The notes beneath the pieces are model-generated. The model made no database searches. It saw only the letters and a list, made by a program, of their open reading frames with translations, and was not told the DNA's origin. Positions 46,115 to 54,948 of a stretch of DNA of 64,000 nt are shown here, one piece after another. Numbering within the stretch: position 1 is the stretch's first letter; every line of letters begins with the position of its first letter. Made by a program: the position numbers and the translations under genes. Source of the stretch: an uncultured Prevotellaceae bacterium (lineage in GTDB: Bacteria > Bacteroidota > Bacteroidia > Bacteroidales > Bacteroidaceae); the NCBI GenBank assembly GCA_902799905.1, contig CADCCB010000008.1, positions 1-64,000 on the forward strand, in the 5' to 3' direction.

Positions 46115-47461
46115 ATGAATAAGAGAATGGACTGGCAGCAACTCATTTCCAACTGCCGACTGGGACAGGAACACCGTCATCTGGAACGGCATGACGACAG
46201 GACGGAGTTCAAGCGTGACTACGACCGACTGATATTCTCGGCCCCCTTCCGTCGCTTGCAGAACAAGACGCAGGTGTTCCCCTTGCCGGGGAGCATCTTT
46301 GTGCATAACCGGCTGACCCACTCGCTGGAGGTGGCCAGCGTGGGCATGTCGCTGGGTAATGACGTGGCCCGTCACCTGTGCTCTAAAAACCGCGATTTCA
46401 TCGATACGATGATACCAGAGATAGGTCAGATAGTGTCTACCGCCTGTCTGGCTCATGACTTAGGTAACCCGCCTTTCGGACATTCAGGAGAGAAGGCCAT
46501 ACAGACCTTCTTCACCGAGGGCAAGGGCGCCTATCTGAAGGAACGGGTGTCGCCCGCCTTCTGGAGCGACATCACCTGCTTCGACGGTAATGCCAACGCC
46601 TTCCGACTGCTGACCCATAGTTTCAAGGGGCGCCGCCAGGGTGGCTTTGCCATGACCTACAGCACCCTGGCCAGTATCGTGAAGTATCCCTTCCCCTCTT
46701 ATGTCTCGACGAAGAAGAAGTTCGGCTTCTTCACTACCGAGCGTGAACACTACGAGGCATTGGCTGGGCAACTGGGCATCCCCCAACTGTCGGCAGAGCC
46801 CGGTCAGGAGCGGTGGGCCCGCTATCCGCTGGTCTATCTAGTGGAGGCTGCCGATGACATCTGCTATGAGATCATGGATCTGGAAGATGCCTATAAACTG
46901 AAGATACTGACGCTGGACGAGACGATGGAGTTGATGCTCTCTTTCTTCGATGAAACTGGCAAAAAACGTATCGATGAGCGTATCAGCGACGAGCACCTGA
47001 GCGACCCCAACGAGAAGGTGCAGTACCTGCGGGCCTGCGTCATCGGCAAGTTGGAGAACGAGTGCGTGCGTACCTTTATAGAACATGAGGAAGACATCCT
47101 CTGCGGCACCTTCGAAGGCTCGCTCATCGACCATATAGGAGAACAGCAGCGCGAGGCCTATAAGAAATGTACGCAGGTGTCGAAGGCTCGCATCTACCGC
47201 AGTCGCCCCGTGCTGGACGTGGAACTGTCGGGTTATCGTATCATGGCTACCCTGATGGAACTGATGGTAGAGGCGATAGAGCATCCTGAGCGTTACTACT
47301 CGCAGCAACTGATAGGGCGCGTCAGCAGCCAGTATGACATAGAGAACGACGACCTGGAGACGCGTCTCATGGCTGTCATCGACTACATCAGCGGCATGAC
47401 TGATGTCTATGCCCTGGATGTGTACCAGAAGATTTGTGGCATATCACTGCCTATCATATAA
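46115..47461 (+). CDS. dgt: Deoxyguanosinetriphosphate triphosphohydrolase-like protein (dGTPase)
   Basis: About 448 residues. I placed the start at 46115 because the in-frame ATG at 46043 lies before the promoter box. HD-domain metal motifs: NRLTHSLEVASVG and CLAHDLGNPPFGHSGE. FRRLQNKTQVFPLPG near the N-terminus is typical of dNTP triphosphohydrolases. It hydrolyses dNTPs to the nucleoside and triphosphate. A second HD-domain gene, ung and others follow on the same strand, and dut diverges from it. Confidence 0.92.
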   Translation: MNKRMDWQQLISNCRLGQEHRHLERHDDRTEFKRDYDRLIFSAPFRRLQNKTQVFPLPGSIFVHNRLTHSLEVASVGMSLGNDVARHLCSKNRDFIDTMIPEIGQIVSTACLAHDLGNPPFGHSGEKAIQTFFTEGKGAYLKERVSPAFWSDITCFDGNANAFRLLTHSFKGRRQGGFAMTYSTLASIVKYPFPSYVSTKKKFGFFTTEREHYEALAGQLGIPQLSAEPGQERWARYPLVYLVEAADDICYEIMDLEDAYKLKILTLDETMELMLSFFDETGKKRIDERISDEHLSDPNEKVQYLRACVIGKLENECVRTFIEHEEDILCGTFEGSLIDHIGEQQREAYKKCTQVSKARIYRSRPVLDVELSGYRIMATLMELMVEAIEHPERYYSQQLIGRVSSQYDIENDDLETRLMAVIDYISGMTDVYALDVYQKICGISLPII

Positions 47462-47474
47462 CTCATTAAAAAGC

Positions 47475-48083
47475 ATGACGAAAGAGGAATTCCAGGCCAT
47501 GGTAGAGATACTCAGGCCGACTATCGAGGAAATCAGACAGCGGGCACACCTGCTCCACGACAGCGTGAACCAACGCTATGACAGAGCCCATCCCTACGGC
47601 TTCCATCTGGACATGGTGGCCGACTCCGTGATGAAATACGGACACCTGGTCTGTGCGAGCGAACACGATATCCTGCCCCTGTTCTTCGGAGCCTATTACC
47701 ACGACAGTATAGAGGATGCACGTCTGACCTATAACGACGTGAAACGGGGTGCACGCCTCTTTATGAACGACGATCAGGCGCAGATGGCGGCAGAGATGGC
47801 CTATGCCCTGACGAATGAGAAAGGACGAACACGCGAGGAGCGAGCCAACGACCGCTATTACCAGGGCATCCGTGAGACACCCTATGCCCCGTTCCTGAAA
47901 CTGTCGGACCGCTTGGCTAATATCACCTATTCGTTTACCCACTCCAATAAGAGCAATGCCCACATGAAGGAGGTCTATATCGAGGAACTGCCCCACTTCC
48001 TGGAGGCTATCGATGCCCATTCGGATGACCCCCGCTTTGCCTTGCCGGAGGAAATGATTCATGACATCTTGCACTTGGTATGA
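47475..48083 (+). CDS. HD-domain phosphohydrolase, function unknown
   Basis: 202 residues from the ATG at 47475 (MTKEEFQAMVEILRP). The HD pattern is GFHLDMVADSVMKYG, then YYHDSIEDARLTYNDVKRGA, then LKLSDRLANITYSF, resembling the hydrolase half of RelA/SpoT-type proteins. No synthetase or regulatory domain is present. It sits 13 bases after dgt and overlaps ung by 4 bases (ATGA), so it probably serves nucleotide clean-up. It might act as a small alarmone or a nucleotide hydrolase. Confidence 0.78.
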   Translation: MTKEEFQAMVEILRPTIEEIRQRAHLLHDSVNQRYDRAHPYGFHLDMVADSVMKYGHLVCASEHDILPLFFGAYYHDSIEDARLTYNDVKRGARLFMNDDQAQMAAEMAYALTNEKGRTREERANDRYYQGIRETPYAPFLKLSDRLANITYSFTHSNKSNAHMKEVYIEELPHFLEAIDAHSDDPRFALPEEMIHDILHLV

Positions 48084-48745
48084 ACGTACAGATAGAGGAG
48101 TCGTGGAAACGTCATCTGCAGGGGGAGTTTGAAAAGCCCTACTTCGTGGCACTGACGGAACAGGTGCGGCGGGAGTATGCCGCAGGAACCTGCTACCCGC
48201 CAGGGAAATGGATATTCAATGCCTTCAACCTGTGTCCTTTCGACCAGGTGAAGGTGGTCATTATCGGACAGGATCCCTACCATGAGCCGGGACAGGCCCA
48301 CGGGCTGAGTTTCTCGGTGCAGGACGGGGTGATGTTCCCGCCATCGCTGCAAAACATCTTTAAGGAGATTGAGGCAGACCTGGGTACGCCGATGCCACGT
48401 AACGGCGACTTGACACGCTGGGCCACACAGGGTGTGCTGCTACTCAACGCCACACTGACCGTTCGGGCCCATCAGGCTAACAGCCACGCCACCATAGGAT
48501 GGCAGAACTTCACCGATGCCGCCATCAAGGCACTGGCTCAGGAGCGTGACCATCTTGTCTATATGCTGTGGGGCGGTTTTGCCCGTTCCAAGGCCTATAT
48601 GATAGACAAGAGCCGTAACCTGGTGCTGGAGTCGGTGCATCCGTCACCACTATCAGCCAACCGTGGCGGCTGGTTCGGACAGCACCAGTTCTCGCGCTGC
48701 AATGATTATCTGAGACAAAACGGAATAGAGCCGATAGTATGGTAA
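48080..48745 (+). CDS. ung: Uracil-DNA glycosylase
   Basis: 221 residues. Family 1 motifs: VVIIGQDPYHEPGQAHGLSF with the catalytic Asp65, LLLNATLTVRA, and HPSPLSANRGGWFG. It excises uracil from DNA in base-excision repair. The ATG overlaps the HD gene stop, and its own end overlaps the DUF3109 start by 7 bases, so the run is one operon. Confidence 0.97.
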   Translation: MNVQIEESWKRHLQGEFEKPYFVALTEQVRREYAAGTCYPPGKWIFNAFNLCPFDQVKVVIIGQDPYHEPGQAHGLSFSVQDGVMFPPSLQNIFKEIEADLGTPMPRNGDLTRWATQGVLLLNATLTVRAHQANSHATIGWQNFTDAAIKALAQERDHLVYMLWGGFARSKAYMIDKSRNLVLESVHPSPLSANRGGWFGQHQFSRCNDYLRQNGIEPIVW

Positions 48746-49353
48746 AACAGATTCCACCGATATTGGAGATTGCAGGTGTCCTTATCTCCTCAGATATCCT
48801 GACGGAGGAGTTCTGCTGTGATCTTGAGGTGTGCAAGGGGGCCTGCTGTGTGGAAGGCGATGCCGGTGCTCCTGTCACCCTCGACGAGGTGATGGAGATA
48901 GAGGAACGGGTGGATGATGTATGGGAAGACCTCTCGGCATCGGCCCAGGCCGTCATCGACCGTCAGGGGGTGGCCTATAATGATCAGGAGGGAGACCTGG
49001 TCACCAGCATCGTGGGGGGTAAGGACTGCGTCTTCACGTGTTACGGTGACCTGACGCTATCCGAGGGGGGCGCCGTCGGACACTGTTGCCTTTGCGCCCT
49101 GGAAAAGGTGGCGAGGATAAAGCCCATCAGTTGCGCCCTCTATCCCATCCGCGAAAAAACCTTCAGCGACGGTACCGTCGCCTTGAACTATCACCAGTGG
49201 CATATTTGTCAGTGTGGACGCGAAAAGGGTAGGGCGCTGCACCTGCCTGTCTATCAGTTCCTGAAGCAACCGCTCATCCGCCGGTTTGGCGAGGCATGGT
49301 ATCAGGAACTGTGCGATGTCGCTGACGACCTGCGCCGCCAGGGCTATCTGTGA
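48739..49353 (+). CDS. DUF3109 family cysteine-rich protein
   Basis: 204 residues. It is Cys-rich with CCDLEVCKGACC near residue 29, then VFTCYGDL, GHCCLCALEKV, SCALYPI and WHICQCGREKG. This matches the DUF3109 family and suggests a bound metal or Fe-S cluster (inferred). It is translated with ung, but no link to uracil repair is known to me. Confidence 0.85.
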   Translation: MVKQIPPILEIAGVLISSDILTEEFCCDLEVCKGACCVEGDAGAPVTLDEVMEIEERVDDVWEDLSASAQAVIDRQGVAYNDQEGDLVTSIVGGKDCVFTCYGDLTLSEGGAVGHCCLCALEKVARIKPISCALYPIREKTFSDGTVALNYHQWHICQCGREKGRALHLPVYQFLKQPLIRRFGEAWYQELCDVADDLRRQGYL

Positions 49354-49380
49354 TAAGGACTCCTAAAACTCAAAAGAAAT

Positions 49381-50016
49381 ATGACACCAACAGAAACAAG
49401 AAACGAGCATCTGGCTCAGACCATCATCAAAAACTTGCAGCGTCGCCATATTCAGGGATTCTACTGCCCAACGGCGGAAGAGGCTGTGAAGAAGGTATCG
49501 GAACTGATAGCCGACGGAGAGTCAGTGACATGGGGCGGAACGATGACCGTCCGCGACTTAGGTATTCCTGCTGCGCTGAAAAGCAGGGGAACCCTGGAAG
49601 TACTAGACCGTGACCTGGTAGAGAGTCCGGAGGAAAAGCAGGCCATGTATCTCAGGGCATTCAGTACCGATGTCTATCTGAGTAGTGCAAATGCCATTTC
49701 CGAGGATGGCGTCATCGTGAATATCGACGGTAACGGCAATCGTGTGGCTGCCATTACCTGGGGACCGAAGAGGGTGATCTTCGTGATAGGATTGAACAAG
49801 GTCGCCAAGACGGTGGAGGATGCCCTGTCGAGGGCAAGGGGGACGGCATCACCGATTAATGCTGCCCGATTCGACATCAAGACCCCATGTCAGGTGGATG
49901 GCATCTGCCATAACTGCAACTCGGCAGACTCTATCTGCAACTACGTGCACTTCCTGCGTAACTCACCCCGAGGTCGTCATACCGTGGTGCTGGTAGGTGA
50001 ATCCCTTGGCTATTGA
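49381..50016 (+). CDS. LUD-domain (LutC/YkgG-like) protein
   Basis: 211 residues. LUD-domain motifs: VTWGGTMTVRDLGIP near residue 49, SANAISEDGVIVNIDGNGNR near 100, and FVIGLNKV near 140. The C-terminal Cys motif CQVDGICHNCNSADSICNY may hold a metal. LutC-type proteins take part in lactate oxidation with LutA and LutB, but neither is present here, so the stand-alone role is unknown. It ends 32 bases before a bidirectional terminator. Confidence 0.85.
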   Translation: MTPTETRNEHLAQTIIKNLQRRHIQGFYCPTAEEAVKKVSELIADGESVTWGGTMTVRDLGIPAALKSRGTLEVLDRDLVESPEEKQAMYLRAFSTDVYLSSANAISEDGVIVNIDGNGNRVAAITWGPKRVIFVIGLNKVAKTVEDALSRARGTASPINAARFDIKTPCQVDGICHNCNSADSICNYVHFLRNSPRGRHTVVLVGESLGY

Positions 50017-50047
50017 CAAAGTTCACAATGGCTTTCGTCCAGAAAAT

Positions 50048-50076
50048 AAAAGAGCCTCGTTGTGAGGCTCTTTTTT
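50048..50076. terminator. Bidirectional intrinsic terminator
   Basis: AAAAGAGCCTC (50048-50058) pairs with GAGGCTCTTTT (50064-50074), with T-rich sequence on the plus side and A-rich sequence on the other. It serves the LUD gene and the convergent GH35 gene. Confidence 0.85.
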
Positions 50077-50085
50077 GTAGGTTTA

Positions 50086-52419
50086 TTAGTAGAGATAAAT
50101 CTTGAAGTCCTTGACGCTGCCTGGGGCACCTTGCTCAGCGCGTGGCAGGTATTCCAAGGCACTGACGGTCTGCTCTGATCCGAGGTCGATGACCAGCAGA
50201 TGAGGCGTTGAGACACCTTTCTCCGTCTGCCAGTAGGTGCTCTCCTGCAGGTCGAAGACCTTGTCACCCAGGTGGTTGCCGCCCTCATCCTCAGAGTTGG
50301 CGTACTTGGTCTTCCAAGGCTCACGAGAGAGGCGCTTGCCGTCGGCACCCTGCAGATACAGTTCGGCAATAGCCACGCGGTCGTTACTCTTCTGGGTGCT
50401 GAGACACTCAATAGCGAGGTAGCGACCCTTGGCAGCCTTGCCAAACTTGATGGTCTGCCAGCCGTTGCCAGCCTTAAACTGGCCATTAGCTATTGGCTGT
50501 TGGCTGTTCAGGTCGGGCTTGTCGCCGATGTTGTTGTGCTTGTTGCTCTTCTCCAATTGCAGTTTATTGAGTTCTGGTTCGGCCTGGCCCCATACGACGG
50601 CCTCTTTCGGACCTACCACATCGAGGACAATCACTTCATTCTTGCCTTTTTTCAGCCAGCAGCCTGGTACATAAAGCGTCTGCTGCGGACCGATGCTCCA
50701 GATACGGCCCATGGCATTTCCATTCACGTAGACCTGTCCCTTGCCCCAGGTTTCGAAGTTCAGGAAGGTGTCGCCAACCTTCTTCAGCGTGAAGTAGCCG
50801 CGATGGTAGCCAGCTTTTAAGAAATCGCCCTTTGCCGTTTCTGGCATCTTGGTTTCAAATGCTTTCACAGCAGTCTGATAATCATCGGCAATAGTAGCAT
50901 TAACCCATGCCTTGGGTTTCAATGTCATCTCATATTTGTCCAAATCGCTGGTAATCGTCACATTGCCAATAATGCCTTTGAAGTCCTTAATGGCACGTCC
51001 GAAGTTGATGCGACCCATGCCTTCAACGATAATGGAAAGTTCTGCATCTTTCCTCATCGGAGGCAGGGTGAGCGACTTCTCGTTCTTCACACGGTCAATC
51101 TTACCAATATATTTGCCGTCGATGAACACTTGTGCGAAGTCATGGAACTCGCCGGTAAGAACGCTCTGGCTCTTGATTTCAGGCAGGATAGTCGTGTAGG
51201 ACATCGTACCCCAGCCCATATCCATTTCTTCAAAAGTCTTTGGCTCAGGTGATACAACGACTTGGCTTATGCCGGTAATCAGCGGTGCAAACTCCTTCAT
51301 CTCGAACTTGGGAATGGTGATAATCCCCATCGGAGCCTTAGGAACCGACGGAAGTTTCTTGTCCGAGTATTTTTCCATCATCTTGCGCAGTTCCCAGAAC
51401 TTCGGGGTGGCAAGACCATATTCGTTGATGGGGGCATCGTAATCGTAGGAGGTGACATCGGGAGCAAAGCCGGGAGAGTTGGCACCAGCCCAGTGTCCGA
51501 ACGACGTGCCACCATGGGTCATATAGAGTGAGAAGGAGATGCCTTTCGACAGCATTTCGTCCATTCCATCGACCATATCCTTGGCTGGACGGGTCTCGTG
51601 ACGGGCTCCCCATTTGTCGAACCACCCGCTCCAGAACTCGGAGCACATCTTGGGTGCGTTGGGTCGCAACTCGCCCAGGCGGCGGAACTGGTCGTCGATA
51701 TTGGCACCCGTGCCGAAGTTCATCGTCCAGGTCAGGTCATCGAGGCCGTTCTTCTCGAAGTTACTACTCCAGTCGCACTGGAAGAGCGAGAGTTCCTTGC
51801 CATAGATAGAACGCAAGCAATCGCGAATCTCGCTAACGTAAGGCTTGTCCTCGCCATACGAGCCATACTCGTTCTCCACCTGAATCATGATGATGGGACC
51901 GCCGTTCTGGATGGTGAGGGGCTTGAGTTGCTCGCCTACCTTCTCCTCGAAGATCTTCACACGTTCCATGAAGTAGGGATCGCGCTCGCGCAACTTGATG
52001 TCCTTCTTTTTAAGGAGCCACCAGGGCAGACCGCCCATCTCCCATTCTGCACACACATAGGGACCGGGACGCACGATGACGTACATGCCGTTCTTCTGGG
52101 CAATGCGACAGAACTCTGCCACATCGTTATTTCCCGTGAAATCGAACTGTCCTTCCTTCTGCTCGTGGATGTTCCAGAAAATGTAGATACACACGGCGTT
52201 CATGCCCAGCGCCTTACACATCTGGATGCGATGCTCCCAGTACGGACGAGGGATACGGGGGTAGTGTACTTCGGCTGCCTTTACGATGAAAGGTTCGCCG
52301 TTGAGCAAAAAGGTCTTGTCACCTGTAGTGAACGTGCCAGGCTTGTTGGCTGCCTGCATCATGGCGGGCACTGTCAACAGCAGGACTGTTAGGGCAAAGG
52401 TTTTTAAAAGTGTTTTCAT
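50086..52419 (-). CDS. GH35 beta-galactosidase with C-terminal discoidin-like domain
   Basis: 777 residues, signal peptide MKTLLKTFALTVLLLTVPAM. GH35 catalytic sites: IQVENEYGSYG with acid/base Glu184 and CSEFWSGWFDKWG with nucleophile Glu261. Beta-sandwich domains follow (VYVNGNAMGRIWSIGPQQTL). A C-terminal F5/8-type carbohydrate-binding domain (about 670-777) reads NDRVAIAELYLQG and HLLVIDLGSEQTVSALEYLP. A linker (LNSQQPIANGQF, plus-strand bases about 50482-50512) is encoded by a 7-base-periodic repeat. It should remove terminal beta-galactose, and with the GH30 gene 18 bases upstream it fits galactan or arabinogalactan breakdown. Confidence 0.92.
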   Translation of the reverse strand: MKTLLKTFALTVLLLTVPAMMQAANKPGTFTTGDKTFLLNGEPFIVKAAEVHYPRIPRPYWEHRIQMCKALGMNAVCIYIFWNIHEQKEGQFDFTGNNDVAEFCRIAQKNGMYVIVRPGPYVCAEWEMGGLPWWLLKKKDIKLRERDPYFMERVKIFEEKVGEQLKPLTIQNGGPIIMIQVENEYGSYGEDKPYVSEIRDCLRSIYGKELSLFQCDWSSNFEKNGLDDLTWTMNFGTGANIDDQFRRLGELRPNAPKMCSEFWSGWFDKWGARHETRPAKDMVDGMDEMLSKGISFSLYMTHGGTSFGHWAGANSPGFAPDVTSYDYDAPINEYGLATPKFWELRKMMEKYSDKKLPSVPKAPMGIITIPKFEMKEFAPLITGISQVVVSPEPKTFEEMDMGWGTMSYTTILPEIKSQSVLTGEFHDFAQVFIDGKYIGKIDRVKNEKSLTLPPMRKDAELSIIVEGMGRINFGRAIKDFKGIIGNVTITSDLDKYEMTLKPKAWVNATIADDYQTAVKAFETKMPETAKGDFLKAGYHRGYFTLKKVGDTFLNFETWGKGQVYVNGNAMGRIWSIGPQQTLYVPGCWLKKGKNEVIVLDVVGPKEAVVWGQAEPELNKLQLEKSNKHNNIGDKPDLNSQQPIANGQFKAGNGWQTIKFGKAAKGRYLAIECLSTQKSNDRVAIAELYLQGADGKRLSREPWKTKYANSEDEGGNHLGDKVFDLQESTYWQTEKGVSTPHLLVIDLGSEQTVSALEYLPRAEQGAPGSVKDFKIYLY

Positions 52420-52437
52420 ATGATTAATGTTTAATAA

Positions 52438-53955
52438 TTATTGCTGAATTAACACAAAGGTGGTGATGCTGCGAGGAGACAAAGTGGTGGTCCCGTCGCA
52501 GGGGGCTATAGGTTTCAGTGTTTCGCCCTCGACATCGCTGGTGCGGTAGGGCTGCCAGGTGGCCGAAGCCGAACTTCGGCCCACAGTGAAGGATATGGGC
52601 TTTTCGGCCTCGCTGTAGTTGATGGCTACGAAGACCCACGAGCCGTCTTTATTCTGATAAGCCGACACCATCACGCCGTAGGGGTCTTCCTTTTTCTTGC
52701 TGCTTATCTCATAGCGCACGGCTCCTGGTCGCACAAAGCGGCTGTAGTTGCCCAGTGCCCAGAGCAGACGACTGTCACGGGCCTGATGGCGTCGGTCGAA
52801 GACACGGATGAGGCCGTCCTTGTAGTTACCGCCGCAAGCGCGCCACCACGACCAACTCTCGGCATTGGCATAACACAGGTCATGATGGATGATGCGTGCT
52901 ACATAGAGGGCTGTTTTCATAGAGAAGTCGTAGCCCCCGCCACCTCCGATTTCCTTGTCATTTTCCATGATGCAGATTTCTGACTGCCAGAAGCCTATCT
53001 TATGCTGTTCGCACTCCTTGCGCAGTTGTTGGCGAATCTTCTTCATGTAGTTCACGGGGGTGTTAGTCCAGTAACTATGGGCTAATAGCAGTCGGGGTAC
53101 CAGTGGGGTGTCGCCAAGATAGGTGAGTGTGCTGTCCTTTGACCAGAAGGAGGCGATGGTATTGCCGCGCTTCCAAGAAGTCTTATAGATGCCCAACAGA
53201 CAGCGTAGGTCACTCGATTCGTTGACCATGATCTGTGTGGTGAGCCCCTTCTCCTGAAAGGCAGCACTGGTCTTGCGTGCCACTTTGGCTATCTCCCAGT
53301 TCTCGGCTGGCGAGCCTTCCTGCTTAGGTCCCTGCCAGTTCCAGTGGCCGTCGGGCTCGTTCACAGGTGACAGATAGTCGATATGGATGCCGTGTTCGCG
53401 TTCCAGTCCGCTCACGGCTTCAGCCATGAACTGTGCAAAGGCATCATAACAGTCTGTGCGTAGGTTGAGTGTGCCACCCCGTCCTGTGTTGGTGGCCAGT
53501 TTGTTCTCCGTGAAATACACGGGCGGTGAGTTGAGGAAGGCAAGAATATAGGGTACGCCACGCTCCTTGGCCATCTTCATGAACTTGATCTGTCCTGGCT
53601 GGCGATTCCAGTCGTAGGTGCCGTCAGGACGCAGGAAACACTCTGTTCGCGTACCTCTATTAATAAAAGAAGAATCACCCTGTTCGGCACTGCCTGCACC
53701 AAGGTTAAAACGCCAGAGTGAGAGCCCTATGCCTCGCGGCTTTCCGTTCTCGTCGTTCTCCGTGGAAAAAAGCCAGTCGGCAATCTGTTGCTGCGCCTCT
53801 TCTTCCTCCCATAGTCCAATGGTCTGCATCGACCATGCATCCGAGGCCCCGAAGTGCTCGATGGTCTGTTGCGGTTGGCCCGTCTCTATGGTATAGGTCT
53901 GAGCCTTGCCCTCGAAAGGCAGTAAAAGCAGTAGTAAGGATAGTAGTTTTTTCAT
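52438..53955 (-). CDS. GH30 family glycoside hydrolase, likely beta-1,6-galactanase type
   Basis: 505 residues from the ATG at 53955; an upstream in-frame ATG would overlap the promoter. Signal peptide ends PFEGKAQ. The GH30 (beta/alpha)8 barrel has acid/base Glu200 in LSPVNEPDG and nucleophile Glu326 in FWQSEICIM. Other family marks are HFGASDAWSMQ and SLWRFNLGAGS. A small beta domain closes the C-terminus (SSKKKEDPYGVMVSAYQ). The substrate class is inferred from sequence style and from the GH35 beta-galactosidase downstream. Other GH30 activities (glucanase, xylanase) are less likely. Confidence 0.85.
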   Translation of the reverse strand: MKKLLSLLLLLLPFEGKAQTYTIETGQPQQTIEHFGASDAWSMQTIGLWEEEEAQQQIADWLFSTENDENGKPRGIGLSLWRFNLGAGSAEQGDSSFINRGTRTECFLRPDGTYDWNRQPGQIKFMKMAKERGVPYILAFLNSPPVYFTENKLATNTGRGGTLNLRTDCYDAFAQFMAEAVSGLEREHGIHIDYLSPVNEPDGHWNWQGPKQEGSPAENWEIAKVARKTSAAFQEKGLTTQIMVNESSDLRCLLGIYKTSWKRGNTIASFWSKDSTLTYLGDTPLVPRLLLAHSYWTNTPVNYMKKIRQQLRKECEQHKIGFWQSEICIMENDKEIGGGGGYDFSMKTALYVARIIHHDLCYANAESWSWWRACGGNYKDGLIRVFDRRHQARDSRLLWALGNYSRFVRPGAVRYEISSKKKEDPYGVMVSAYQNKDGSWVFVAINYSEAEKPISFTVGRSSASATWQPYRTSDVEGETLKPIAPCDGTTTLSPRSITTFVLIQQ

Positions 53956-53976
53956 TGTTATAGTTGTTCTAGATTG

Positions 53977-53984
53977 CAAAGATA
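53977..53984 (-). promoter_or_regulatory. -7 promoter box of the GH30-GH35 operon
   Basis: TATCTTTG on the minus strand, 21 bases upstream of the ATG. No clear -33 TTTG. Confidence 0.5.
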
Positions 53985-54010
53985 CTATTTTTGTCGGGAA
54001 ACTATAGCCG

Positions 54011-54030
54011 TTTAACTCCTTTTAACTCCT
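54011..54030 (+). repeat. Tandem TTTAACTCCT between divergent promoters
   Basis: TTTAACTCCT occurs twice without a gap (54011-54020, 54021-54030), midway between the GH30 and ptb promoters. Confidence 0.6.
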
Positions 54031-54059
54031 ATAGGCTTCCTTTGCTCCCAAAAAAGTCG

Positions 54060-54067
54060 TAACTTTG
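54060..54067 (+). promoter_or_regulatory. -7 promoter box of ptb-buk
   Basis: TAACTTTG fits TAnnTTTG. TTTG at 54041-54044 is present but only 15 bases upstream, closer than usual. Confidence 0.5.
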
Positions 54068-54087
54068 CAGAAAAACAAAAGAACCCT

Positions 54088-54921
54088 ATGAAAGCCATAC
54101 AATGTTTCGATGAGTTAGTGGCCCACTTGAAAGACAGCGGTAAGTGCTGTCGCGTGGCAGTTGTTTGTCCCGATGAAGGCACGCGCAGTGCTGTGGAGCG
54201 TGCTGCGGAAGCGGGCTTCGCTAATCCAATCTGGGTGGAAGATCCCGATGTCGATGCTGCTGCTGCACGTGCCGTTGCGCTGGTACGTGAAGGTCAGGCT
54301 GATGTCATCATGAAGGGACTCATCAATACCGACAACCTGCTCAAGGCTATCCTTAATAAGGAGACAGGCATCCTGCCCAAGGGACAGGTGCTGACGCATT
54401 TGACCTGTGCCAAGTTGGCGCAATACGATAAACTGCTTTTCATGACCGATGTGGCAGTCATTCCATATCCCACTAAGGAACAGCGTGAGCAGCAGTTACG
54501 CTACCTGCTCAACCTCTGTCGCAGGATGGGTGTTGAGGAGCCACGCGTGGCCTTGATCAACTGTTCCGAGAAAGTTAACGCCAAGCACTTCCCATGTACT
54601 GTGGAGTATCAGGAACTGGTGGAGCAGACACGTCAGGGCATGTTCGGCCCCTGCATCGTCGACGGTCCACTTGACCTGAAGACGGCTCTGTCGCCTGCTG
54701 CCCTTCAAAAGAAAGGACTGCATTCGCCCCTGGAAGGACGGTCCGATGGTCTGATCTTCTCAGATATACAGGCAGGCAATGTCTTCTATAAAACCATCAC
54801 CCTGTTTTGTAATGCCCAGACGGCAGCCATTCTTCAGGGCCCTCAGGTTCCCGTGGTTCTCACCTCACGTGCCGACTCTGCTGACAATAAGTTCTATTCG
54901 CTGGCTCTCGCATGCGTCTAG
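54088..54921 (+). CDS. ptb: Phosphate acyl (butyryl/acetyl) transferase
   Basis: 277 residues of the phosphate acetyl/butyryl transferase fold. Motifs: VIMKGLINTDNLLKAIL near residue 73, FMTDVAVIPYPT near 118, FGPCIVDGPLDLKTALSP near 190, and SDIQAGNVFYKT near 229. It exchanges CoA on an acyl-CoA for phosphate, and the neighbour buk then makes ATP and the free acid. The physiological acyl group (butyryl, isobutyryl or other) cannot be read from sequence. Confidence 0.88.
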   Translation: MKAIQCFDELVAHLKDSGKCCRVAVVCPDEGTRSAVERAAEAGFANPIWVEDPDVDAAAARAVALVREGQADVIMKGLINTDNLLKAILNKETGILPKGQVLTHLTCAKLAQYDKLLFMTDVAVIPYPTKEQREQQLRYLLNLCRRMGVEEPRVALINCSEKVNAKHFPCTVEYQELVEQTRQGMFGPCIVDGPLDLKTALSPAALQKKGLHSPLEGRSDGLIFSDIQAGNVFYKTITLFCNAQTAAILQGPQVPVVLTSRADSADNKFYSLALACV

Positions 54922-54948
54922 TTGTTTTTCTGATATATCATTTAGTCT

